A stretch of DNA of 64,000 bases from Paracoccus sp. MBLB3053 (GTDB lineage Bacteria > Pseudomonadota > Alphaproteobacteria > Rhodobacterales > Rhodobacteraceae). Each line of letters begins with the position of its first letter. Positions within the stretch are counted from its first letter, which is position 1. A model generated the notes under the pieces. That model saw only the letters and a list, made by a program, of their open reading frames with translations, had not been told where the DNA came from and did not search any database. Position numbers and translations under genes: made by a program. The DNA is taken from the NCBI RefSeq assembly GCF_031822435.1, contig NZ_JAVQLW010000001.1:1681501-1745500 (forward strand), given 5' to 3'. Of the stretch, positions 19,921-31,302 are shown piece after piece.

Positions 19921-21288
19921 TCAGGCCCCCGAAAGCATCCGCGATATTCTCAGGGCATATCGATCGGTCATGCCCGAAGTGAAATCGGCCAGCGCGTGCA
20001 GCGCGCTTTCGGCATCCCGGATGTCGCGCAGATCCAGTGACAGGGCCCGGACAAGTTGCCGGGAATGAGGCGAAAGCGCGGCAATGTCCCAGCCGCCCCG
20101 AGCCAGGTCTTCGTAGACAGGCAGGATGCCTGACATGACATTGGCGATGATCCTGCGACCCGATATTTCAAGCTCGGTCTTTCTTGGCGCGGTGAAGATC
20201 CTCTCGCGCGCAACGGCCTTGGCGGCGGCGAAGGCCTCGCCAAGCCTGCTTGCACCGATGAGATCCCCGGAAAATGTCCCACGCATGATCGCGTCGTAAT
20301 GCGTGATGAAGGCGTCGACGGAGGCCTCGATGGCGCTGCCGATCCCCCTTGCGCGCAGATAGCCGATTTCTTCGGCCTCGGTCATGCCGGGTGCATTGCT
20401 GTTGGGCTTGCCGCCCAGTTCCGCGAGCAGCCGGCGCACCAAATCAAAGGGCAGCTCTCCGGTCGTGTATGCATCTTCCAGATCAACGATATTGTAGGTG
20501 ATGTCATCGGCCGCTTCCATCAGGAAGACCAGAGGGTGACGCGCCCAGTAGCGGGCCTGTTCGTGGGTCCTTTCGGGCAGACCCAGACTGCGGGCAGCCG
20601 TCGCGAACTGTGGCAGGTCCGAAACAAAGATTCCGAACTTCTTCAGGCCGACATAAGTCTCGCCATGATGCGATCCGCCATTGATGCATTCCCGATCCGG
20701 CGCCGTCACCGGGTATTTGGTGAAAGCACCCAGCGTGGCCTTCGACAATCGCATTCCGCCGTCGCCGCGATACATTTCGAGCCGGGTCAGGATGCGAAAG
20801 CCCTGTGCGTTGCCCTCGAAGGCGGTGAATTCCGGGCGCAGTCCTGCCGGCAGATCTGCCAACAGCCCCCGTGCATTTGCAAAACCCTCGGAGAACCATG
20901 CGCCCATCGCCTCTTCGCCGGAATGGCCAAAGGGGGGATTGCCGATGTCATGGGCGACACAGGCGGCCTGCACGATATCGGCAAGATCAGGAACCTGCGG
21001 CTCGGGCAGCTCGCCCGTCTCGGCCAGCCAATGGCCAACCCGCATCGCCAATGAGCGCCCCACGCTGCTGACTTCAATCGAATGGATCAGGCGGTGATGA
21101 ACATGGTCGTTTTCATAAAGCGGCTGAACCTGCGTCTTGTTCGCGAGCCGCCGGAAGGGGGCCGAAAAGACGATCCGGTCATGATCCTGCACGAAGATCG
21201 AGCGATTCCGATGCGGTTGATAGGTCTTGTCGCCCAGCCTTTCCGCGGAAAGCAGGCTTTCCCAGTTCATCCGAAAGCGGTTACCCAT
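19921..21288 (-). CDS. dgt: Deoxyguanosinetriphosphate triphosphohydrolase (dNTPase)
   Basis: HD-domain enzyme that splits dNTPs, classically dGTP, into nucleoside and triphosphate, adjusting nucleotide pools. The 455 residues include the N-terminal FSAPFRRLANKTQV (about 41-54), the metal-binding H69 in HHRLIHSIEV, and the HD doublet H113-D114 in AHDIGNPPFGHSGEEAM. The last ligand aspartate lies in LMEAADDITYNIVDLEDA. The ATG at 21288 is used; a second in-frame ATG (21270) is possible and the ribosome site is weak. It is downstream of metQ on the same strand, 213 bases away, with a hairpin in between. Confidence 0.93.
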   Translation of the reverse strand: MGNRFRMNWESLLSAERLGDKTYQPHRNRSIFVQDHDRIVFSAPFRRLANKTQVQPLYENDHVHHRLIHSIEVSSVGRSLAMRVGHWLAETGELPEPQVPDLADIVQAACVAHDIGNPPFGHSGEEAMGAWFSEGFANARGLLADLPAGLRPEFTAFEGNAQGFRILTRLEMYRGDGGMRLSKATLGAFTKYPVTAPDRECINGGSHHGETYVGLKKFGIFVSDLPQFATAARSLGLPERTHEQARYWARHPLVFLMEAADDITYNIVDLEDAYTTGELPFDLVRRLLAELGGKPNSNAPGMTEAEEIGYLRARGIGSAIEASVDAFITHYDAIMRGTFSGDLIGASRLGEAFAAAKAVARERIFTAPRKTELEISGRRIIANVMSGILPVYEDLARGGWDIAALSPHSRQLVRALSLDLRDIRDAESALHALADFTSGMTDRYALRISRMLSGA

Positions 21289-21438
21289 GTCAGCGCATCC
21301 CTTTTCCGCAGGTGTCGTCCCGACCCTTGCCGCATGGGCGGGCGTTGTCGGGGGAATCTGTAGAAGGGATGTCTTGGCAATGAAAGGTGACAAACGCTCC
21401 ACCCGACGGGGCGACAGCGTGACAGGGGAAATGCAGCG

Positions 21439-21459
21439 GGCCCGGAACCTGTCCGGGCC
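21439..21459 (-). terminator. Probable terminator after metQ
   Basis: Arms GGCCCGGA and TCCGGGCC around a 5-base loop, 43 bases beyond the metQ stop. No T run follows on the minus strand, so it is a weak terminator at best. Arms are identical to the hairpin at 19887-19914, so dgt is bracketed by the pair. Confidence 0.4.
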
Positions 21460-21501
21460 TGCCAATTCGTCTCGTCCGCGCCGTCATGAGACGGCCCAGG
21501 A

Positions 21502-22284
21502 TCACCAGGCGGGGATGACCGCGCCGGTGTACTTGTCCTGAATGTATTTCTTGACCTCGGGCGAGTTGTAGGACTCGACCAGCGTCTTGGCCCATTCCGC
21601 ATCCTTGTCGGCGGTGCGCACGACGATGATGTTGGCATAGGGGCTGTCGGCGTTCTCGATCGCGATCGAATCCTTTTCGGGGTTCAGACCTGCTTCCAGC
21701 GCGTAGTTCGTGTTGATGATCGCGACATCGGCATCGGCCAACGCGCGGGGCAACTGAGCTGCGTCGAGTTCCAGGAACTTGAGCTTCTTGGGGTTCTCGG
21801 TCACGTCCAGCGGGGTCGGGACAAGGCCGGTGCCTTCGGCAAGCTTGATGACGCCCTTGTCCTGCAGAAGCAGCAGCGCGCGGCCACCATTGGTCGGGTC
21901 ATTCGGCAGCGCGACCTTGCCGCCTTCGGGCAGATCGTCCAGCGATTTCAGCTTTTCCGAATAGATGCCCATCGGCGTGGTGATGGTCTTGCCGATGGCG
22001 ACCAGGTCGAAGCCGCGATCCTTGATCTGGTTGTCCAGATAGGGCTGGTGCTGGAAGCTGTTCGCCTGCAGGTCGCCGTCGTTCAGCGCCTGGTTCGGCA
22101 CGACGTAATCGGTGAACTCGACGATGTCGATGTTCAGGCCCTTTTCCTTGGCGACCTCGGCGACCTGTTCCATGATCTCGGCATGCTCGCCGACCGAGAC
22201 GCCGACCTTGATGTCTTCGGCCGAAGCCATGCCAGCGACCAGCGCGAGGGTCGAGGCGAGGGCGGCGATGCGAAGTTTGCGCAT
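21502..22284 (-). CDS. metQ: Methionine ABC transporter substrate-binding protein
   Basis: Periplasmic binding protein of the MetNIQ methionine importer, 260 residues. The signal peptide MRKLRIAALASTLALVAGMA ends at ASA-ED with no lipobox cysteine, so it appears to be a soluble periplasmic protein rather than the lipoprotein seen in enterics. NlpA-family stretches include VPNQALNDGDLQANSFQHQPYLD, DPTNGGRALLLLQ and ADVAIINTNYALEAGL, which line the methionine pocket in relatives. AAAGGA lies upstream of the ATG. It is the third gene of metN-metI-metQ. Confidence 0.94.
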   Translation of the reverse strand: MRKLRIAALASTLALVAGMASAEDIKVGVSVGEHAEIMEQVAEVAKEKGLNIDIVEFTDYVVPNQALNDGDLQANSFQHQPYLDNQIKDRGFDLVAIGKTITTPMGIYSEKLKSLDDLPEGGKVALPNDPTNGGRALLLLQDKGVIKLAEGTGLVPTPLDVTENPKKLKFLELDAAQLPRALADADVAIINTNYALEAGLNPEKDSIAIENADSPYANIIVVRTADKDAEWAKTLVESYNSPEVKKYIQDKYTGAVIPAW

Positions 22285-22307
22285 GGATTGTCCTTTCGGG
22301 TTGGAAG

Positions 22308-22982
22308 TTACCGGCCCCGGTTGCGGGGGGCGCGTTTGTCGAAGCGAGCCGCGATCCATTCGCCAAGCGATTGGACTGCCTGCACAAGAACGATCAGGAT
22401 GATGACAACGGCAAGCATCACCTCGGGCATAAAGCGCTGATAGCCATAGCGGATACCAAGATCGCCCAGACCTTCACCGCCCACCGCGCCGACCATGGCC
22501 GAATAGCCGATCAGGCTGACCACGGCGAGGGTGAGGCCAAGGATGATGCCGGGCATCGCCTCGGGGACCAGCACCTTGCGCACGATCTGGCCGGGGGTCG
22601 CGCCCATGGCGCGGGCGGCCTCGATCAGCCCGGCATCGACCTCGCGGATCGCGGTTTCGATCAGGCGCGCGATGAAGGGGGCTGCGGCGATGGTCAGCGG
22701 CACGATGGCCGCGGTGGTGCCGATCGACGTTCCCGCAATCAGCCGCGTCAGCGGAATGATCGCGACGACAAGAATGATGAAGGGGGTCGAGCGCGCGGCG
22801 TTGACGATCAGGCCAAGCACGGTATTGGCGACGGGTGCCGAAAGCAGCTCGCCCCGGCGCGATGTCGCAAGGAAAATGCCCAGCGGCGCGCCGATCACCG
22901 TGCCGAGAACGGTGGCCATGAAGACCATGTAAAGGGTCTGTAGGGTGGATTCCCACAGCAACGGGATCAGGTTAGCCGACAT
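22308..22982 (-). CDS. metI: Methionine ABC transporter permease
   Basis: Inner-membrane permease of MetNIQ, 224 residues with five predicted helices. The region docking to the ATPase is visible as EAARAMGATPGQIVRKVLVPEAMPGI (EAA loop, about 130-155, split here by the motif G at position 13). The C-terminus SLGEWIAARFDKR is typical of MetI. The ATG overlaps the metN stop region by 11 bases. The gap to metQ is 23 bases. Confidence 0.94.
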   Translation of the reverse strand: MSANLIPLLWESTLQTLYMVFMATVLGTVIGAPLGIFLATSRRGELLSAPVANTVLGLIVNAARSTPFIILVVAIIPLTRLIAGTSIGTTAAIVPLTIAAAPFIARLIETAIREVDAGLIEAARAMGATPGQIVRKVLVPEAMPGIILGLTLAVVSLIGYSAMVGAVGGEGLGDLGIRYGYQRFMPEVMLAVVIILIVLVQAVQSLGEWIAARFDKRAPRNRGR

Positions 22983-24021
22983 AGCCGAGCACCTCCGTCA
23001 GAAGGCCGTGTTCTTCGAGGAAGTGGCGGGATTCTTCAAGCCGCTCACAGGGCAGGCCGACGATCAGACTGCCGAAGGGCCTGTCGCCGATCTCTTCGAT
23101 GGCACCGGCAAGGATGTTGACATTGACGCCACGCTCGGCCGTCAGGCGCGCCAGCATCGGGTCCGTCGCGTGACGGCCTGTAAAGGTGATCTGCAGCACG
23201 GCCTCGGCATCGGCGGCCTGGGGCTCGTCGCGCAGAAGCCCCGCCACGAATTGCGGCACCGCGACCCCGGTCACGCCTTGCAGGAAGCTGCGCGTGGTCG
23301 GATGCGTCGGCCGCGAGAAGACCGAATAGGTTTCACCCGACTCGACGATCTTGCCGGCCTCGATGACGGCGACATGGCTGCAGATGTCGCGAACCACGGC
23401 CATTTCATGGGTGATGAGCAGGATCGTCAGCCCAAGGTCGCGATTGATCCGTTGCAGCAGGTCCAGAACCTGCCGCGTCGTGTCGGGATCGAGGGCCGAG
23501 GTGGCTTCGTCGGACAGCAGCACGCGCGGTCCCGTCGCCAAGGCCCGCGCGATGCCGACGCGCTGCTTCTGACCGCCCGACAGCTCGGCCGGATAGCGGC
23601 TGGCCTGGGCGGTCAGGCCCACGCGCTCGATCAGCTCGGCGACGCGGGGGGCGATCGCGGCTTTCTCGACGCCGGCGATCTCGAGCGGCAGGGCGATGTT
23701 TTCCGCAACCGTGCGCGAGGCCAGCAGGTTGAAGTGCTGGAAGATCATCCCGACCTCGCGGCGTATCCCGCGCAAGGCTCCGTCCGACGCGGCGCCGACA
23801 TCATGGCCGTTGACGATGACCTGGCCGGTCGAGGGGCGTTCAAGCCCGTTCACCATGCGAAGCAGCGTGGACTTTCCAGCGCCGGAGCGTCCGATGATGC
23901 CGGTGACCGCGCCCTGGGGCACGTCGAGCGAAATGTCCTGCAGGGCCACGACATCGCCCGCCCCGCCTTTTTGCGGATAGCGGCGCGTCACGCCCTGAAA
24001 TGAGATTGCTGGCTCTGCCAT
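22972..24021 (-). CDS. metN: Methionine ABC transporter ATP-binding protein
   Basis: ATPase of the methionine importer, 349 residues. Walker A is GRSGAGKST (K50), the signature LSGGQKQRVGIARAL, Walker B VLLSDEATSALD, and the switch histidine lies in ILLITHEM. A C-terminal NIL (ACT-like) domain (about 255-349) is present; in E. coli this domain binds methionine and inhibits transport when internal methionine is high. It is the first gene of the operon; the upstream spacer (24022-24095) shows no SAM riboswitch that I can recognise. Confidence 0.95.
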   Translation of the reverse strand: MAEPAISFQGVTRRYPQKGGAGDVVALQDISLDVPQGAVTGIIGRSGAGKSTLLRMVNGLERPSTGQVIVNGHDVGAASDGALRGIRREVGMIFQHFNLLASRTVAENIALPLEIAGVEKAAIAPRVAELIERVGLTAQASRYPAELSGGQKQRVGIARALATGPRVLLSDEATSALDPDTTRQVLDLLQRINRDLGLTILLITHEMAVVRDICSHVAVIEAGKIVESGETYSVFSRPTHPTTRSFLQGVTGVAVPQFVAGLLRDEPQAADAEAVLQITFTGRHATDPMLARLTAERGVNVNILAGAIEEIGDRPFGSLIVGLPCERLEESRHFLEEHGLLTEVLGYVG

Positions 24022-24095
24022 GGGTCCGTCCTGAATTTCAGGCGTGACCTATGCGCTCGGGGCCCGGCTTTGCAAGGGGCTGGGGGGCCGCATTG

Positions 24096-24134
24096 CGAAA
24101 ATGCCGTTCCTTCCTGGCCTATCCGGAAGGAACG
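24096..24134 (-). terminator. Terminator after tpiA
   Basis: On the minus strand, arms CGTTCCTTCC and GGAAGGAACG form a perfect 10-bp stem, extended by GG/CC with one bulge, then GCATTTTCG. It lies 19 bases past the tpiA stop and separates tpiA from the met operon. Confidence 0.8.
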
Positions 24135-24152
24135 CCGTTCCGATTGTCGATC

Positions 24153-24896
24153 TTACGCTGCGGAAAGCGCTGCGATGATCGGCCCGAAATCTGCCGCCTT
24201 GAGGCTTGCGCCACCGACGAGTGCCCCGTCCACATGCGCGATGGCGAAAATTTCTGCGGCATTTCCCGGCTTCACCGAGCCGCCATAGAGCAGGGCGATG
24301 TCAGCCCCGTCGTCGAACCGGGCCACGAGACGGTCCCGGATCAGGGCGTGAACTTCGGCGATCTGTTCACTGGTCGGGGTCCGGCCGGTGCCGATCGCCC
24401 AGACTGGCTCATAGGCGATGACGGTGTTCGAGGCGGTCGCGCAATCGGGAACCGAGCCCGCAAGCTGGGCCGAAATGATGTCCAGTGTCTCTCCGCCATC
24501 GCGCTGAGCTTCGGTTTCCCCCACGCAGATTACCGCGACCAGACCGGCTTCGTGGGCGGCGACGGATTTCGCGGAAACCTGTGCATCGGTTTCGGCGTGA
24601 TCGGTCCGGCGTTCGGAATGGCCGACAATCACGTGGCTTGCGCCCGCGTCTTTCAACTGGGTTGCCGCGATGTCTCCGGTATGTGCACCCGACATCTTGG
24701 CATGGCAGTCCTGACCGCCCACGGCAAGCCTGCCTTCCGCCCTTGCAGCCATCGGCTGAACCAGCGTGGCGGGAGGACAGATCAGCACCTCGCAGCCGGG
24801 GGCAGGATATTCGGTCAGAATCTGGTCGATCTCGGCCAGGGCCGCCAAAGTTCCGTTCATCTTCCAGTTGCCGGCAGCAAGTTTGCGCGGGGCCAT
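24153..24896 (-). CDS. tpiA: Triosephosphate isomerase
   Basis: Glycolytic TIM-barrel enzyme interconverting dihydroxyacetone phosphate and glyceraldehyde 3-phosphate. Length 247 is normal. Catalytic residues are all present: N10 and K12 in [10 protein letters not shown]93 in VGHSERR, E163 in [15 protein letters not shown]. The phosphate-binding loop region near the C-terminus reads [12 protein letters not shown]. It is preceded on the same strand by the IscA-type gene (101-base gap) and followed by a strong terminator. Confidence 0.97.
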   Translation of the reverse strand: MAPRKLAAGNWKMNGTLAALAEIDQILTEYPAPGCEVLICPPATLVQPMAARAEGRLAVGGQDCHAKMSGAHTGDIAATQLKDAGASHVIVGHSERRTDHAETDAQVSAKSVAAHEAGLVAVICVGETEAQRDGGETLDIISAQLAGSVPDCATASNTVIAYEPVWAIGTGRTPTSEQIAEVHALIRDRLVARFDDGADIALLYGGSVKPGNAAEIFAIAHVDGALVGGASLKAADFGPIIAALSAA

Positions 24897-24997
24897 CAGC
24901 CTCTCCCTTTGATCTGTTCGAATAGGGGATTAGGCCGCGCATCCTGCGCGATCAAGTCGACCGAAAGGATGTGGGCGCTAACGGAAGAAAGAAAATG

Positions 24998-25369
24998 TCA
25001 GACCCGTGCGCGGGTGCCCTCGATCGGGCCGAAACTCACGGATTCACCGCAGCCGCAGCTGTCGGTGACATTGGGGTTGCGGAACTTGAAGCCGGATTCG
25101 AGAAGGCTCGTCTCGTAGTCGATCTCGGTCCCGAACAGGAACATCTGGGCCGTGGGGGCGATCAGAACCCGTGCTTCGCCCTGTTCGACGACCTCGTCGC
25201 CCGGGGCGGGGGATTGGGCCAGTTCCATCGTGTATTCCATGCCCGCGCAGCCGCCCTTCTTCAGGCCGATGCGCAGCCCGCTGGCGGATTTCGCGGCCAT
25301 CAGGCGCGCAATCTGGCGCTCGGCCGCTTCGGTGATGGTGACAGGGGACTTGCCGGGGATCGAGAACAT
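24998..25369 (-). CDS. HesB/IscA family iron-sulfur assembly protein
   Basis: A-type iron-sulfur carrier of 123 residues. The three conserved cysteines are in place: C41 in KKGGCAGMEY and C105/C107 in DSCGCGES. These proteins take a cluster from the SUF or ISC scaffold and pass it to target enzymes. No suf or isc genes are in the window, so SufA, IscA and ErpA cannot be told apart from context. GAAGCAGCG precedes the ATG. It is divergent from rpsD, whose promoter occupies the shared spacer. Confidence 0.9.
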   Translation of the reverse strand: MFSIPGKSPVTITEAAERQIARLMAAKSASGLRIGLKKGGCAGMEYTMELAQSPAPGDEVVEQGEARVLIAPTAQMFLFGTEIDYETSLLESGFKFRNPNVTDSCGCGESVSFGPIEGTRARV

Positions 25370-25430
25370 CGCTGCTTCCTTGTTCGCTGTTCTTCATTTA
25401 GGGGCAAGGAAGGCTCGGCTCAAGGGGTGC

Positions 25431-25458
25431 TTGACACTGCCGCCCCGCTGGCTATAAG
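25431..25458 (+). promoter_or_regulatory. Sigma-70 type promoter of rpsD
   Basis: TTGACA (25431-25436) and TATAAG (25453-25458) separated by 16 bases, about 100 bases upstream of the rpsD start. The match to consensus is unusually good for this GC-rich genome. The same layout (TTGACT, 16 bases, TAAAAG) precedes rpmG. Confidence 0.8.
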
Positions 25459-25464
25459 CGCCGC

Positions 25465-25545
25465 TTCATTGGTGTTGGTGGACCCCGCAAGGGGAACCCT
25501 GTCAGGCCTAGTGCCAGAGGACAACGCCCTTCGAAACCATATATG
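25465..25545 (+). promoter_or_regulatory. Structured leader of rpsD mRNA
   Basis: The roughly 95-base 5' untranslated region holds a hairpin with CCCC-GCAA-GGGG (25483-25494, a GNRA tetraloop) followed by a second, weaker structure in which GTC-A-GGC pairs with GCC-AGAG-GAC (25501-25521). Ribosomal protein S4 represses its own mRNA in other bacteria by binding such leaders, so this is a candidate autoregulatory element. That role is inference. Confidence 0.4.
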
Positions 25546-25558
25546 AAGGAGATCAGCG

Positions 25559-26179
25559 ATGACCAAACGCACCGCTGCCAAGTACAAAATCGACCGCCGC
25601 ATGGGCGAAAACATCTGGGGCCGCGCCAAGTCGCCGCTGAACAAGCGCGAATACGGCCCGGGCCAGCACGGCCAGCGCCGCAAGGGCAAGCTGTCGGACT
25701 TCGGTACCCAGTTGCGCGCCAAGCAGAAGCTCAAGGGCTACTACGGCGACCTGACCGAGAAGCAATTCCGCCGCATCTACGCGGAAGCCGAGCGCGTCAA
25801 GGGCGACACCGGTGAGAACCTGGTCGGCCTGCTCGAGCGCCGCCTGGACGCCGTCATCTACCGCGCCAAGTTCGTTCCGACCATCTTCGCTGCCCGTCAG
25901 TTCGTGAACCACGGTCACGTCGAAGTGAACGGCAAGAAGGTCAACATCGCGTCCTACCGCGTCAAGGAAGGCGATGTCGTCTCGATCCGCGAGCGTTCGC
26001 GCCAGCTGGCCATCGTTCTGGAAGCCGTCGCCCTGACCGAGCGTGACGTTCCGGACTACCTGGAAGTCGACCACAACAAGATGACCGCGAACTTCGTCCG
26101 CACCCCGGCCCTGGGCGACGTGCCCTACCCGGTCGTGATGGAACCGAACCTGGTCGTCGAATTCTACGCCAAGAACTGA
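25559..26179 (+). CDS. rpsD: 30S ribosomal protein S4
   Basis: Primary 16S rRNA-binding protein of the small subunit, 206 residues. The N-terminus [25 protein letters not shown] and [17 protein letters not shown] are typical of alphaproteobacterial S4, which lacks the zinc cysteines found in some other S4 proteins. The S4 RNA-binding domain (about 94-155) reads [12 protein letters not shown], then [25 protein letters not shown] lies 7 bases before the ATG. Codon use is strongly biased, as expected of a highly expressed gene. It is monocistronic, with its own promoter and terminator. Confidence 0.97.
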   Translation: MTKRTAAKYKIDRRMGENIWGRAKSPLNKREYGPGQHGQRRKGKLSDFGTQLRAKQKLKGYYGDLTEKQFRRIYAEAERVKGDTGENLVGLLERRLDAVIYRAKFVPTIFAARQFVNHGHVEVNGKKVNIASYRVKEGDVVSIRERSRQLAIVLEAVALTERDVPDYLEVDHNKMTANFVRTPALGDVPYPVVMEPNLVVEFYAKN

Positions 26180-26204
26180 TCCTTTTCGGTTCTCAGGAAT
26201 TCCG

Positions 26205-26235
26205 GGCCGTCCCTTCGGGGGCGGCCTTTTTCTTT
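26205..26235 (+). terminator. Terminator after rpsD
   Basis: GGCCGTCCC and GGGGCGGCC form a 9-bp stem with one T-G wobble around a TTCG-type loop, then TTTTTCTTTT. It begins 25 bases after the rpsD stop. Confidence 0.88.
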
Positions 26236-26334
26236 TGCGCGGGATCACATTGCGGCGAAGCATCGCTCTGCCGTCTTGCGGGATGGTCGGGCTTGTCCGA
26301 TGCATGGGCGAAATTGGCATATACGAGGGACGAG

Positions 26335-26961
26335 ATGCGCTATGCGCTCGCACTGACAATCCTGGCATCGCTTGCCATGCAGGCCAGCCCGCTCTTGGCG
26401 CAGGAAGACGCCGCGAATACCAAGGAAGAGCGGCTCTGGACCTGCGAGACTTCGATCGCAGGCGAGCGGACCGAGATCAATTATGTCCGGGACGCCGAAT
26501 TTCGCGAAAATGTCGGCAAGCTGGAAAAGAACCTGTCGGGCTGGGGCAAGATCTCATGTCCGGGCTATATCACCCTGCGCGAGATCCTGCGGCGCAATCA
26601 GATGACCGATGACGGCAGCTATTGCCTGCTTTGGGACAAGGCGGGCGACACCTATGTCGGGGCGCAGCTTGGTGAGCGAAAGGGCAATGCCCTTTGCCGA
26701 AAGACCTTCTGCGAGAAGGTGAATGATACACGGGCCGCAACATTCAAGGGTGTGAACGGATTGGCAGTCGCGGGCTATGATGCCGTGACCCAACGACCCG
26801 GCGCGACGATCCTGGCGGCAACATCGGGCTCGATGGTGGGCATGATGCAGGCGGCCGGAACGGCAGCGGCTGGTGTCGCCGTCTCGCCGGTGGCCGTGGG
26901 CTCGCTGATGATCGGGACAGCAGCGGCGGGCGGGACCATGTGGTATTGCGCCGACGAGTAA
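26335..26961 (+). CDS. Secreted protein of unknown function with glycine-rich hydrophobic tail
   Basis: I do not recognise this 208-residue protein. The ATG at 26335 gives a signal peptide (MRYALALTILASLAMQASPL, then LAQ-ED). The mature part has six cysteines (in TCET, SCPG, YCLL, LCRKTFCEK and WYCADE), which could form disulfides in the periplasm. The C-terminal 45 residues are a Gly/Ala/Met-rich hydrophobic stretch resembling a glycine zipper, ending in a short charged tail. The frame is open 42 bases upstream, but the signal peptide and the GAGGGA sequence favour this start. It stands alone between the rpsD and acnA terminators. Confidence 0.7.
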   Translation: MRYALALTILASLAMQASPLLAQEDAANTKEERLWTCETSIAGERTEINYVRDAEFRENVGKLEKNLSGWGKISCPGYITLREILRRNQMTDDGSYCLLWDKAGDTYVGAQLGERKGNALCRKTFCEKVNDTRAATFKGVNGLAVAGYDAVTQRPGATILAATSGSMVGMMQAAGTAAAGVAVSPVAVGSLMIGTAAAGGTMWYCADE

Positions 26962-26988
26962 GCGGTTTTCCTGTTGGTCGAAATGTCA

Positions 26989-27014
26989 AAGGCCCCGGAT
27001 CGTTCCGGGGCCTT
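26989..27014. terminator. Bidirectional terminator between the secreted protein gene and acnA
   Basis: A perfect 11-bp stem (AAGGCCCCGGA with TCCGGGGCCTT) and 4-base loop TCGT sits between the two convergent genes. A-rich and T-rich flanks (GTCAAAGG, CCTTCTGGTTT) suit termination on both strands. Confidence 0.85.
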
Positions 27015-27034
27015 CTGGTTTCGGGACGTCAATC

Positions 27035-29806
<2,772 letters not shown>

Positions 29807-29912
29807 GACTCGGCTCCCTTTCCTTGTAGCAAGGTGGCTGAATGGCAGTGTCATTCAGCGATGTGCCCATTTTCCGGCGATGGATCAAGGCAAGGCTGAA
29901 ATTGTATGCAAT

Positions 29913-29920
29913 GGTATACC
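29913..29920. promoter_or_regulatory. Palindrome GGTATACC upstream of acnA
   Basis: An 8-bp palindrome in the less GC-rich stretch ATTGTATGCAATGGTATACC, 107 bases before the acnA start. It resembles the centres of GntR-family operators, but one copy of this length is weak evidence. The rest of the 257-base acnA/DUF1223 spacer shows nothing else clear. Confidence 0.25.
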
Positions 29921-30063
29921 GTTTATGGGGCGCAGGTGCAAGATGTGGGTTTCCAGCAACGTTCACATCCCGCGCGCGTTCCGCTAACAAAGCATTGATT
30001 TGTAGCATGTGCTGTCGGAGCGTTAGGTGGGGCAGGACGGAAATTTCGGGATACTTGCGGACT

Positions 30064-31206
30064 ATGGCTTCGGGACTTGCCCCCCTTTGCTTGCTGATAA
30101 GGCATGAGATTCAATGGGTTCGCCCGTTGAAATGTGTGACTGCCGGGACGATGGCGATTTTCTTGCTGCTGGGTCAAGCTTCGGTGGCACAGGAATTCGG
30201 GGCTTCGGCAGATGCCGATGGGGGAAGTGCGGCGCCATTAGGGACCCCCGACTCCGCCGCTTTTTCGGCTGAACAGTTCGGCAGGGCCGTTCTTGCACAG
30301 TCCCGTGTCGAGCCCGCGCCACAGTTGGACGCGCCGGGCGCGACGTCCGAAGACGAGGCCGAGGGGCAGGATGTCGGCCTGATCGAAGCCCCGGAGGGAA
30401 GTTCCGGGACGGCAGCCGACACGCTTTCGGATATTGGGGATGATCCTGTCGGCGGCAATGCTGGGCTTGCGAATTTTGCCGAGCGCCGGACCGCGCAGAG
30501 CCGGGCCCGCCTGATTGGCCCGATCGGTCATCCGCCGGTCGTGGTCGAGCTTTTCACCTCGCAAGGATGCTCTTCCTGCCCGCCGGCGGACGAGATGTTG
30601 AACGATCTGGCTGACAGGGACGACATTCTTGCCCTGTCCTGGCATGTCGATTACTGGGATTATCTGGGCTGGTCAGATCAGTTTGCCCGACCCGAGTTTA
30701 CCCGTCGGCAAAAAGCCTATGCCCATGCCTGGCGTGAACGCGCCGTTTACACGCCCCAGATGGTCGTCGGTGGCACCGATACGCTGATCGCCGTCCGTCC
30801 GGCCGAGCTGATGGCTTTGATTGACGCGCAAGTTTCCAAGCCTGTACCGGTGCTCGTCAACTCCCAGCCTGAGGGGCAGGGTTTCCGCATCGAGCTTGTG
30901 CCGCGCGTCTCGATCAGCACGCCCGTCGCGATCACACTGGTCCGCTATGCGCCCGAGCGGCAGGTGAAGATCAAGGCAGGCGAGAACCGTGGCATGTCGG
31001 TGACCTATCGCAACGTGGTGCTCGCGGTCGAACGGATCGCCGAGTGGGACGGAAAGGCGCCATTGCGGATGACCGTGACGGCAGGTTCTGCCCCTGCCGA
31101 CGCTTTCCCGGCCGATACCCGGCATGCGATCCTTGCCCAGCAGATGGGCCGGGACCGCGATCGCAGGGCAACCGGCCCTATTCTGGCCGCAATCCGGCTT
31201 GACTGA
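30064..31206 (+). CDS. DUF1223 family thioredoxin-like secreted protein
   Basis: DUF1223 proteins have a thioredoxin-like fold and occur in the periplasm of proteobacteria; their reaction is not established. With this start the protein has 380 residues: a signal-type hydrophobic segment (CVTAGTMAIFLLLGQASVAQ, about 25-45), an acidic Ala/Gly/Pro-rich linker (about 46-150), then VVELFTSQGCSSCPPADE with a CxxC pair (C169, C172), SWHVDYWDYLGW and YTPQMVVGG. The start is uncertain: ATG at 30064, TTG at 30127 and ATG at 30151 are in frame, none with a strong ribosome site. The long acidic linker is unusual for the family as I know it. Confidence 0.82.
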   Translation: MASGLAPLCLLIRHEIQWVRPLKCVTAGTMAIFLLLGQASVAQEFGASADADGGSAAPLGTPDSAAFSAEQFGRAVLAQSRVEPAPQLDAPGATSEDEAEGQDVGLIEAPEGSSGTAADTLSDIGDDPVGGNAGLANFAERRTAQSRARLIGPIGHPPVVVELFTSQGCSSCPPADEMLNDLADRDDILALSWHVDYWDYLGWSDQFARPEFTRRQKAYAHAWRERAVYTPQMVVGGTDTLIAVRPAELMALIDAQVSKPVPVLVNSQPEGQGFRIELVPRVSISTPVAITLVRYAPERQVKIKAGENRGMSVTYRNVVLAVERIAEWDGKAPLRMTVTAGSAPADAFPADTRHAILAQQMGRDRDRRATGPILAAIRLD

Positions 31207-31302
31207 CCGATACGCCCGTCTGCGCTTGTCCACGACGCGAAGCTGGGCCAGAAACCCGGACGGATGCTTCCGGCATCCCGAACAGACAGATCCGAGGCCC
31301 CC

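Noticed and set aside
24051-25118. Plus-strand frame of 355 codons across tpiA
   Set aside because: Overlaps tpiA in antisense and contains the tpiA terminator; no credible protein features.
25471-25525. SRP RNA-like segment in the rpsD leader (CCCTGTCAGGCC)
   Set aside because: Only a short resemblance; the conserved SRP RNA tetraloop and symmetric loop sequences are absent.
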